From Cyclospora cayetanensis (Eukaryota; Apicomplexa; Conoidasida; Eucoccidiorida; Eimeriidae): 64,000 nt of DNA. Numbering within the stretch: the first letter of the stretch is position 1; the number at the start of each line of letters is the position of its first letter. Location of the stretch: NCBI RefSeq assembly GCF_002999335.1, contig NW_020312106.1, forward strand, positions 27,729 through 91,728, written 5' to 3'. The translations under genes and the position numbers were made by a program. A model generated the notes under the pieces. That model was not told where the DNA came from. It made no database searches and was given only the letters and a program-made list of their open reading frames with translations. Below, one piece after another: positions 33,601-42,520 of the stretch.

Positions 33601-36522
33601 AGGCTCGGATCCGCAGCGCTATTCAGGAGGGGGTGACGCAGATCTGGCTGACTAGCGAAGACACCGGTAGGCTGCCAGCGCTGGCCTCCACCTGGGATGC
33701 GGGAGATCCGATAAGATCCAACAGGGACGTTAAGCGCCTCCTCGAGACATGTCGTAAAGGCCACGTCTCGACTCAGCAGCACATGCATTTGTGTTGCTTG
33801 CTGCGGGGATCCGTGCTGTAATACATTGGCAAGAGGCCAAAATTTGAGGGCCGCTTGTTTTTTTCTCGCTTCCTAGCAAAGTCGCACTGGTGTGCAGCCA
33901 GACGTCCACGTGCAGTGCGCAAAGTTCTGCGTGGCACTCGTGCTGTGCTGTCGTTGGTATGTTGTCTGCGGGGGGTGCTCTCAGGCGCCTATGGTCTGGA
34001 TATAGGGAGCAGCTTGACGCAGTTGCTGAAGCGTCTGCTGAGCTTGCCCTTGAGAGAGGAGGTGATGCTGCGTGTAGGAATGGGGAATCCACCCTTTCTG
34101 CTAAGCCAGCTAGCGGCTGCAACCGAACTGCTGGGGCATCCGAATCTCTTTGAGTTCTTGCAGCTGCCGGTACAGTCCGGCAGCAATCGCGTCCTCAGTC
34201 GCATGGTCCGTGCACAGGCCCACCTTCCTTTCTCCCCCACGCATTTTTAGGCTAGCCCCTTTGGTAGTTAGTACGGGTAGTACGAGGAAGGGTACTCTAC
34301 TGCATTTATGCTGCTGCATATAAGGCACCCCTAGCCCTTTTGATGAGAGGGCTTTTTCTTTGCCAGCTTCGAGGGGGCCGGCAGCGTACGCCACGCGCCT
34401 TCGACGTGGGGCTGTAAAGGACCGTCATCTCAGCAAGAAGCGCAGAGTCACGCCTACCCTGAGTTGGGGAGAGGCACGCCACACACATGCATGGGCCTGC
34501 CCCCTCTTTGCCTGTCTGTGGTGTATGGTCTTGCGCGGAGATGGTGTTCAAATAGAGGCAGCCGCTTTTGTGTGCGTCCGTGTGTGTATTTCATGTGCGG
34601 GCAGTGGGGAGAAAAAGATACTCAAGGGCGAGAGCGGCGCGGTGCTTTCTATAGAGGCGTATGCGCATGCAGCATGTGAGCGTGCGTAGCATGTGCCTCC
34701 ACTGTTTCTGCGTGCAGAGGAGAGACTATACAGCGGAGCAGTTTAGGACAGTAGTCGATGCCTGTCTTAAGGCGCACCCACGAATGAGCATCATGACGGA
34801 CGTGATATGCGGATTTCCTGGCGAGACGGAGGAGGACCATCAGCAGACGTTGCAGCTGCTCAAAGAATACAAATTTCCAGTGCGTCTCTTAGACCTCTGC
34901 GGGCGTGGCATTGTGGCTTGCATCCAAGGTCCAACGCTCCGAGATGCACAGAGCATCGTGCCATCCCTTCGCCCCTAGGGTGCTTCTGAGAGTTACCCGG
35001 AAGTCAACCCTTGTAGAAAGAAGGCCACGAAATGCCTGCTGACAGACAAGGCCTCTGTCTCTCTCTGTCTCTCTATCTCTATGAGCGCCTCTCTTTAAGC
35101 GCATGAACAGAAGGCGCGTGCCTAGTGATCCCTGGCGATGACAATGCTATTGCACGCATGACACATGGCGCGTGGAGTATAAAATTGCCTTGCTCTAAGT
35201 GCTGCCGCTGCAAATCTCTTGGTGCCTTTGCGCGTTTTCCATAGGCCGTCAACATTAGCCAGTTCTATCCCCGACCAGGAACTCCCGCCGCCTCCATGAA
35301 ACAGCTGCCTTCCCAAATTGTCAAGCGCCGGAGTCGGGAGGTCACACAGCTCTTCGAGTCCTATACATGCTATGACTGGATGGTTGGCACTGTCCAAAAG
35401 GTGAGTTTGCACTTTTTGGGAGCCTTTCTCCGAGCTGCGCATTGCGTTGCGGAGGATGTCTGCAAGGCATAGCAACCCTCGATAGGCAAACTCCGAGGCT
35501 GTTGTTAGAGAGAGCGAGACTTCGAAAGCGGCAGGCCCGTTGCAGAGCTCAGGCTGCACCTATTCCCCTGTCGAGCGCAACGGAGGCTGGATTTGTTTGT
35601 GCGCCATTTTCGGGTGCTCCTGGAGTATTTGTGTGCAATTGCATCCAGTGCAGGCCGCCGGACATTCACCATCTAAGAATGCACTGCCTTTTCACACTGC
35701 CGACTGTGTGTGTATATGTGTAGGTGTGCGCATGGGTGTATGTATGTCTGTCAGTGTATGTATGTCTGTCAGTGTATGTGCGTCTGTCAGTGTATGTATG
35801 TCGGTCAGTGTATGTATGTCTGTCAGTGTATGTATGTCTGTCAGTGTATGTATGTCTGTCAGTATATGTATGTCTGTCAGTGTATGTGCGTCTGTCAGTG
35901 TATGTATGTCTGTCAGTGTATGTATGTCTGTCAGTGTATGTATGCGTGTCTTTCCCATATGTGTGACAATATATATATATATATATATGTGCATGTATCT
36001 GCACTGTGTTGTGCAAGGTTGGTATGTAGCCGTGTGGTTATCGTGGGTTCTGGGTGTTGCAGGTATGGTTCTCGTCTAACTCAGACCGAAGCGATCACAC
36101 AGTGGGGCACACGAAGCAATACGTCAAAGTCCTTGTTGGCAGGCGAGTTGCTTTGTGGCATTCGGCGTCTTGCGTTGGTGTTGTTGTACTTTGCAGCGCT
36201 CCCTCTCAGCGCTGGGCCCCTTGAGCCGTTGCGCGTGTCCCTTGCCGTAATGGCCTTTTCCGCCCTCATGGCCGTTCTCAGTCGTCTACGCGCATGTGTG
36301 TGTGCCTCGTTTGTGATCTCTGCCCTGCAAACACCTTGCGGTTAAAGGCCGGTGAGCCTCCTTTGGCTGTGTCGCTTGTGCAGAGATGACGCGCTGTTGG
36401 GGCGCGTCTGTTTTGTACGGGTGACGAGTGCCGCCAAGTGGCATTGCCTAGGGACTCTCTGTGAGCCTCCCACCGCGTGTGCACCCCCTTCCTCCGCTTC
36501 TCCCCCTAGTGACCTCACGTGA
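30676..36522 (+). CDS. CDKAL1: CDKAL1-type tRNA(Lys) ms2t6A methylthiotransferase
   Basis: Nine exons with closed phases: 30676-31390, 31921-32713, 33014-33124, 33566-33666, 33985-34205, 34718-34879, 35245-35400, 36063-36142, 36384-36522 (825 residues). This radical-SAM iron-sulfur enzyme converts t6A37 to ms2t6A in tRNA-Lys(UUU). The UPF0004 domain has its three cysteines ([31 protein letters not shown]). The SAM cluster is [14 protein letters not shown] near residue 530. [38 protein letters not shown] and [10 protein letters not shown] follow, then a TRAM-like end. The N terminus has two hydrophobic segments (ITAVS-like 15-35 and 48-66) that could anchor it, where mammalian CDKAL1 has a C-terminal anchor. 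Start 30676 precedes these; an upstream in-frame ATG at 30514 is possible. A low-complexity [14 protein letters not shown] insert splits the first domain. Confidence 0.95.
31555..31680. repeat. GGGAGTGGGAGAAGGGGGAGAGA minisatellite in CDKAL1 intron 1
   Basis: About five near-identical 23-base purine-only units stand in tandem within a longer purine-rich stretch (31440-31680), inside the first intron. Confidence 0.95.
32130..32350 (+). repeat. In-frame AATACTGCAGCG(AAG) repeat in the CDKAL1 coding sequence
   Basis: Units of 12 or 15 bases (AATACTGCAGCG, AAGAATACTGCAGCG) repeat about 16 times. They encode [14 protein letters not shown] between the second and third conserved cysteines of the UPF0004 domain. 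All unit lengths are multiples of three, so the frame survives copy-number change. Confidence 0.9.
33370..33490. repeat. CTGTCTGCTACTCTG-type repeat in CDKAL1 intron 3
   Basis: Tandem CTGTCTGYTACTCTG/CTGTCTGCTACACTG units of about 15 bases lie in the intron between the SAM-cluster exon and the next. Confidence 0.85.
35715..35950. repeat. 18-base TGTATGTATGTCTGTCAG tandem array in CDKAL1 intron 7
   Basis: About twelve near-perfect tandem copies are followed by a TATATA run (35970-35987). Units abut directly without spacers, so this is a minisatellite, not a CRISPR array. Confidence 0.95.
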
Positions 36523-38048
36523 TGAACTGCTCGCCCTCGTGTAGGCGGCATCGAGCCACGAATGCGGAGGGTGGCGCATAATAGGCTTCTCTTAGGACTC
36601 AGGGGTCAAGCGTATATAACCACCAGGACGCGCAAAATACAGAGACCGCACACGAGGAAAACAAAGGCCCATCGAGAGTCGAACTCCTTTCGACAAATTC
36701 CAATCTTCCATCGGGATGCACACTACACTGACACCACTACCACTACCACCTCCCCTTCTTTCTCCCTCCCCCGCGCCCCTTTCCCCCCTGCATCCTCCTT
36801 CCCATGCCAGAATATGACGGTGGCCTTATGCGGAGAAGGGTTGCCAACTGAGGCCTTTTCACGGAGTCTCTGGGGCACAGGCAAACAGCCGTTACTGCAT
36901 CAAGGCAAGGCCTGAACTCGCACCACTGCTCCTATACAGCAGGAGTCCTAGAGCCTGGCATACGTTGACTGTATATTTAAGCACGAGAAAGCTTATTCCT
37001 CAGACTCGCTGCACAGCTTGAAGGGGATTTCAGAATGCGCTTAGAGCATGGCCCGGCCCCCTGCAGTGTTTCTAGCCACTAGGGCCCCCACCTACCTGCA
37101 CGTCCGATGGAGCGTACTGCTCGTCATGCAAGAATCCTTGGATGCTCTTGAGACGCCAGGTCTGTGCAACAGACACTGGATGCTCTACTGGGGCTTCCGC
37201 AATAGCGGCTTTCTCAACGAGGGTCCCCTTAGTGTATATTCACAAAAGAGGCACCATCCACATGGTGGCCCCTGCTCGCACTGAAAAAAAGTAGCCAACA
37301 TCCGCCAGTACGCTATAGTCTGTGCACCTTCTACTGCTCTAGATGCCTCATTCGGCAGGAGGCGCAAAAACACACGGGCTTTCTCCCCTTCTAGCAAAGC
37401 TCAAGGGCACCCCCCAATGCCCAATCCCCTACAGGTCGTTGATCGAAAAGTGGGTTTGAACTCGGTCGTTTGCACCTGTAATATCCGGCGCGTCAGTAGC
37501 AGTCACCGGGGGCTACAGTTGTCGCTGAATCAAGCGTTTGAAGAGCATCTAAAGCCGCTTATCAGAATTCCCTCGGAGGCGGCCTGCGACCACTTCCCGG
37601 CAGACGGAAGGACCTTTGATCTGCCTTCTTCGCGGCGCTCCCCTGATGTCTGTACCGTTGAGAGCAGGAAGCTTTTTATGCGGCAGACCCGTGAGGAAGG
37701 CGCGCGAGCATGAGGGTCTGGTCAGCATTGCAGCACGCCGCGGTGCAATGGTTAGCTTTTGGCGACCATTCAGCTAAGGGGTCCTGCTGCTACTCCCTGC
37801 GTTTTGCGCAGTCACCTATGCTGGATGTAGACCTGCATGTATCGTATTTGTACCCTCTTTAAATAGCTGTGCACCAGACAGAGTGCTGGCAGCACATAGG
37901 ATGCCACACAGCACCTTACTCGTTTCGTGTGCGCCTAATGAATATATACATACACTAACATAAACCTCCTCCCCCCAGGGGGGCAGCGCGAGGCTGAAGA
38001 GGGCGTTTTCGCCCCCTCGTGGATCGCTCGAGGCGTAGGCTCAGCTAG
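36523..38048. other. Intergenic stretch between convergent genes
   Basis: About 1.5 kb between the CDKAL1 stop and the stop of the opposite-strand gene. There is a TATACATACA tract near 37940-37960. Short open frames show no motif, and I see no gene. Confidence 0.45.
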
Positions 38049-40202
38049 CTACCAAGCCCCAGGGTCTTCTATAAGCCAATGCCAGTAGTTATCGTCGACA
38101 AGGCCCTCTTCCTCCTTCGCCGCGCTGTCTCCTTCTTCCCCTCCCTCTAGTCCTAGCGTCTGTGGGGTTCCGTCCTTCTGCCCGACGAGAAAAGCGGCCT
38201 TTTCCTCGTCTCCGAGGATGTGAGCAACCTCCGCGCTCTCCCCCCAGTCCTCCACCACCACAAGGGACAGGGGGCCCCCCGTCTCCTCTTCGAGAGCCAA
38301 GATGATCCGCAGATCTTCTAGGGAAAGCGACAGAACCTCAAGAGCCGTCGCCCCCTCGGGCCCCTCGAGGCCCCTTACCATCGCCTCGAAGAGGCCCCGC
38401 AAATGTCTGCGGTTATCCCCCCCTTCATCCACATGCGGCGCATTGTTCATGCCTTCCCCCGAGAGCTGCGCTTTTCCCGGAGTTATAAGGGTGTCGTAAA
38501 AGGCCTCTTCCAAAGAGTCCTCCCCCCCCACACGCTCCCACAACGAAGTTTCCAGGGCCTCTTCCCACTCCGCCTGCAGGATCCGCTGCTCGTGAAGAGG
38601 CACCGAGTCGAAGCTAACCTGCAAAGTTGCGGCAAGAGGGGCCCCCGCGGGCGCGTAGCTGCCCGTAGAGAAGAGCCCCGAGGCCTTTCTCTCCCGCATG
38701 ACCTCCTCCGCATGCAGCGAAAACGCGAACTCCAAGGCTTCCAGCAGCACGTCTCTCTCCTCTGCCAGCCTCCTAGACGTGTCGCCCGCATCGTCGCCTC
38801 CTGCGGGGGCAAGTACCCATGTCATGACGGAGCTTTCCCCCTCCCCGACGGCAGCGCCTCTCGACCCCGCGACTGCAATGGAAGATGAGGCTCCCATCCA
38901 CCCAGCACTCATAGCCACTTCTGACGGCGGTGCGCTAGGCCTTCCAAAGCGCCTGCCGCTAAACGCCAGTGCATCGAAGAAACCCTCAAGGGCCTCCTCA
39001 ACGCTCGTCTCAAGCCCCCCCAGGACGAAACGCATGCTCGCTGTTGTTGCCTGATGGCCCCCCTCCCCTGCAGCCCCCTTCCTGCTCTTTTGCGGCTCTT
39101 CCTGGGAAGCTATCTCAGGATCCCTGCTGGGAACGTTGCCTTTCCCTCTGGCCGCTTCGGCAAGCCGAGCGCAAGTCAGCCGTCCTGTCAACGGCAGTGT
39201 AAAGACTCTAGGCTTAGGGCAAGCAGGAGGTGTCTCCGTAGAGGCTGCTGCTGCTCCGCTTACGCTGGAAGGCTGCAGTGGCAAGGAAGAGGCCTTGGGA
39301 GCTTCTAGCTCGCGTTTCGAGGGCGGCAAGCCATGGACTGCTGCTGGAGCTGAGCCTAAGAGACGCGCACTTGCAGAGCCTCGTCCGCCTTCTGCTTCGG
39401 CTGCAGAGGGCTGCTGCAAAGCAGCAAGGGACGGAATCTCGTACTGGAGCTGGTGTTGCTGCTGCTGCTGCTGAGCCGTGATGCTTTTGCCGCTTCGCCG
39501 CATAATATGCAACAGCAGCCACCGCTGCTGCTGCAGTAGCTGGCTATCCAGCAGGGCGCTTCCCGCCGCAGCAGCTGCCCACCTCCTTTTCTCAGCTGCC
39601 AAGGGATTCCTTGCGGGGCACGAGGGCCTTGCGCTAAATCCGGATATTTTCCAGGCTCTAGGGGGCTTCTGCGCATACAAGCCTCCCTCTTCTTCAAAGG
39701 CTTGCGCGTGCTGGGCATGCGGTTTTTGCGCAGCCCCCTCAATGTGGGGAGTATCGGAGGAGGGCCCCTGGAAAGCAGTGAGCGCGCCGAAGAACTCCTC
39801 ACCAACCAAGTGCCCGCTGGCGAGCTGCAGGGTGCTCTTCTTCTTAAGGCCCTGGAAGCAGAGACAGGAGCAACAGTCGCGGAAGAAACAGCACACGTAC
39901 GAGGATGCTGCGTCTCCGAAAGCTCTTAGAGTTAAGAGGATGTGAACACACATGCGTGAATGTCTGCCGGATAGAGCGGCCTTCAAAGCCGTCTCCGAGG
40001 AGGTGGCCTGCAGAATCAGCGACTGGGGGCACTGACGGGGTTGAAGACTCACCTCTCGCTCAGTCCTTTGAGAAAATGCGCGCTGGAGGGATGAGGAGGA
40101 GGTCTCGGCATCGTCTTCTGAAACCTCCCATTCTCGGTTGATGGCCTCTAGGAGCTGCAGCAGCCACACACGCCAGGACGGATGAAAACAGAGGAAATCC
40201 AT
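38049..40202 (-). CDS. Unrecognised protein with acidic C terminus (hypothetical)
   Basis: Two exons are inferred: 40202-40053 and 39851-38049 (donor GTGAGT, acceptor CTTCCAG, both phase 0), about 650 residues from the Met at 40202. Upstream sequence in the same frame (HAFLALLPL before MDFLCFHPSWRVWLLQLLEAI) looks coding back to a CAG acceptor near 40236, so an earlier exon may supply the true start. The N terminus is amphipathic and Trp/Leu-rich. The middle has Ala and Gln runs with HIMRRSGKSI. The C-terminal 300 residues are Glu/Gly/Leu-rich with helical repeats (LLEALEFAFSLHAEEVMRER, LEVLSLSLEDLRIILALEEE), ending DDNYWHWLIEDPGAW. No family is recognised. Confidence 0.6.
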   Translation of the reverse strand: MDFLCFHPSWRVWLLQLLEAINREWEVSEDDAETSSSSLQRAFSQRTEREVSLQPRQCPQSLILQATSSETALKAALSGRHSRMCVHILLTLRAFGDAASSYVCCFFRDCCSCLCFQGLKKKSTLQLASGHLVGEEFFGALTAFQGPSSDTPHIEGAAQKPHAQHAQAFEEEGGLYAQKPPRAWKISGFSARPSCPARNPLAAEKRRWAAAAAGSALLDSQLLQQQRWLLLHIMRRSGKSITAQQQQQQHQLQYEIPSLAALQQPSAAEAEGGRGSASARLLGSAPAAVHGLPPSKRELEAPKASSLPLQPSSVSGAAAASTETPPACPKPRVFTLPLTGRLTCARLAEAARGKGNVPSRDPEIASQEEPQKSRKGAAGEGGHQATTASMRFVLGGLETSVEEALEGFFDALAFSGRRFGRPSAPPSEVAMSAGWMGASSSIAVAGSRGAAVGEGESSVMTWVLAPAGGDDAGDTSRRLAEERDVLLEALEFAFSLHAEEVMRERKASGLFSTGSYAPAGAPLAATLQVSFDSVPLHEQRILQAEWEEALETSLWERVGGEDSLEEAFYDTLITPGKAQLSGEGMNNAPHVDEGGDNRRHLRGLFEAMVRGLEGPEGATALEVLSLSLEDLRIILALEEETGGPLSLVVVEDWGESAEVAHILGDEEKAAFLVGQKDGTPQTLGLEGGEEGDSAAKEEEGLVDDNYWHWLIEDPGAW

Positions 40203-40379
40203 CAGAGGGAGAAGCGCGAGGAAGGCATGTACAGCAGGCCACTGCGTGAGTCTAAGGGGATTGCACCCTCCAGGCTACCCCAGAAGCAGAAGGCTCCTTT
40301 ACGACAGTTCGAAGTCTAGAAATACTCGCGGGGATTGGAGTGCTGCGGCCGGTGCAGGGAACCTGCCTCTGAAACGAAA

Positions 40380-40841
40380 TCAGCGTCTTCGGAGTGACTC
40401 GCAAGGGCCCCCCAAGGTGCAGATATCACCAGGGAGGTCCAGAGCAGCAGTGAGGCCAAGGCCACATACAACCGAGGTGGCAAAGAGGGTCGGCGAGGAG
40501 GAGCCCTGTTGTTCAAGGAGGGTAAAGAGACCATTGAAATGGAAGTAGGGGGCCCTTCCTCGAGGCGATATCCTTACAAATCTTGGAGCTTCATTGACCC
40601 CAAACTGGGGTTTCCATGTGCGGCAAATGTTTTGCTGAACAGGCCTTGAACCCCGCAGTCCAACTAGAGCACCACGCCCTTCAAAGCCGTCGTTCCAAAT
40701 GGAGGAGGAAGTGCAGTATGGCTGATAAGACGAAGGCAGAAGGCCTTCTTTAAAAACCTGACACCGACGAAGAGGCAACCAGGTAGGCCTCTTGATGCGG
40801 TAAAACTTAGGTAGGCGGTTCCTGGAGGGGCGGGGGCACAA
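40380..40841 (-). CDS. Possible exon of an organellar bL28-like ribosomal protein
   Basis: After a CCCTCCAG acceptor (near 40830) the minus strand reads RLPKFYRIKRPTWLPLRRCQ, later ALVGLRGSRPVQQNICRTWK, then PQFGVNEAPRFVRISPRGRA. The RTWKPxF and FVRISPRG elements recall the bL28 signature (R-x-W-x-PN, then V-L-R-V-S-x-x-x-L-R), and CQVF recalls its CQVTG start. No start codon or partner exon is assigned; the open frame has no ATG at its beginning. It could instead be a 5' exon of the neighbouring 38-40 kb gene on the same strand. The resemblance is weak. Confidence 0.3.
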   Translation of the reverse strand: MCPRPSRNRLPKFYRIKRPTWLPLRRCQVFKEGLLPSSYQPYCTSSSIWNDGFEGRGALVGLRGSRPVQQNICRTWKPQFGVNEAPRFVRISPRGRAPYFHFNGLFTLLEQQGSSSPTLFATSVVCGLGLTAALDLPGDICTLGGPCESLRRR

Positions 40842-42520
40842 GGGAGAAAGTAAAATGCAAAAAGTGGTTAGTGAGTTTCGAAGAGAGCTCGGAGGCGCTT
40901 GAATAAAAGGGAAGATTTCCTTTTCTAGAGGCGTGGCGATGGAGGGGAAGGAGTCCGTTGGTGGGTTACAAGTGACCTGCGTCCGAAAGAAATAGGAAGG
41001 ACGTAAACTAAAGGTGTTTTCCCCCTTTAATTAGATCTTGAATCTTGATTTCTTTTGGATGGACGTCATATTTCGCGAGATCTGCTCTTGTTGAGCCCTG
41101 TGTTTCATGCTTGGTTCGACCAGTTGCATATACACCGCAGCTGTACGTCAGGCGGGTCGCTGAGTGGTCACTTGGTTCGCATGGAAGCATTTTATCTATT
41201 GTTCTTCAGCGATGGCTTTTTCTTTTTGGATGAAAGCCTTACACACGTGGCTCTCTCTCAAGCCTCAGTGGCGGCACTCTTTGCTCTAGGTGGCAGAGCA
41301 CCATCCGCCGCAGAGGAGGCAACGGCAGTTAAGAGTTGCTATATCCACCCTTGGCACTTCCTTGAGTGCACGAAGTTTGCCAAATGAATGCTATCTGCTG
41401 ACCTGCAGTAGTGGTTCTGCGATCAACTTGGCAGAAGATGCAGGAGATAATCTATGTATAGTACCGTTACACCCCAAACGGCTTTCTTAAAGTTAGGAAC
41501 ACCGGATGCTAGCTGAAAGGCCGCAGGGCATTGCATAGCAAACATTCATTGCTCTTTAAGAGAGATTAGATGCCTGGGAGCCGCTAATTGTGTCAGGGAG
41601 TTGTCCCACGTTGATCCCCTATCTTCCCCAGATAGTTAGTAGTTTTGCAGGCTGAAGGTCCGAGGCAGCTTTTATGGCAAGCGAAGCTATATTAAGGCAC
41701 CTTATACCACACTAATTATATTTAGGTGAACATTAGTGAAAATTCGACTAGCTGGTTTGTCTGTTCGTATATATTCATGAGATTACTTATTGCAGATTAG
41801 CCTGCCATTCCAGTACACGAGGGTTCAGTGTTGTGCGCCTGAGTGCTGAATGCTGTGCGTAGCTAGCTGTAAATGATTGGCATGCTTAGAGGGTGCACCA
41901 GCACACATCCTAGCTGGCCCTCTCGCCTCATGCCGGGCCTCTAGAAGTTCAACAGCACTTTATCGAGTTTGCATGTAGTGTCTACTGAATTGTCTCCGTA
42001 CGGAGACCTTACAAGTAGCTTTAAAGCGCAAGAGCTTGCGAGGCAAGGGCCAAAACTAGAGGGAGAAGGAGGAAGCGAGCCAGGGAGAGGAGAGAAGGGT
42101 CGGCAGGCACGGGATGGAGAGAGGGAGTGCAAAGAGGGTGCCTGCGTTTGCGGATTGGATATGAACACTGAGCGGTAGCGCACAGTAGCAAAAGACGTGG
42201 AGCTGCCACTACGCAACTTGCAAGTGTCTGTGAGGGCGACTCCCCAATTCCGTTTGGTACAGCCATGAGGGCAGTGAGTGACTAGAGGCCTTGCTGGGTG
42301 CATTCCAGCTGCAGAGCACAGAGAGGGGAACCGTTTGACGAGGCGGAGGCTTTCGCGACGTGCCAGCCAGTTCAGTTACAACGGCGTGTCCCTAAGCTAA
42401 AGTCCACTAGTGGCTTCTATCATGAGGCACACTGGCAGAAGCCCTCAACTAGGGACCTCCGAGACGGGATGAGATACACGGCCTCATGCCCCTCCCTGTG
42501 CTAATTCTACGAAGCAGTCA
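40842..42520. other. AT-richer spacer containing an inverted LTR-like repeat
   Basis: There is no supported gene. The only recognisable structure is the repeat copy at 41840-41935. Sequence is visibly AT-richer than the flanking genes, like the 24-29 kb block. Confidence 0.4.
41840..41935. repeat. Inverted solitary copy of the LTR-like repeat
   Basis: The reverse complement shares ordered blocks with copy A at 24412: GAGGCGAGAGGG-CAGCTAG, GCACCCTCTA, TTTACAGCTA and CAGCATT. No retroelement coding remnant is visible beside it, so it resembles a solo LTR of the same family in the opposite orientation. Confidence 0.5.

Noticed and set aside
35692..36016. Possible CRISPR-like array of 18-base repeats
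   Set aside because: Units are directly abutting with no unique spacers, lie inside an intron of a eukaryotic gene, and show minisatellite-type drift.
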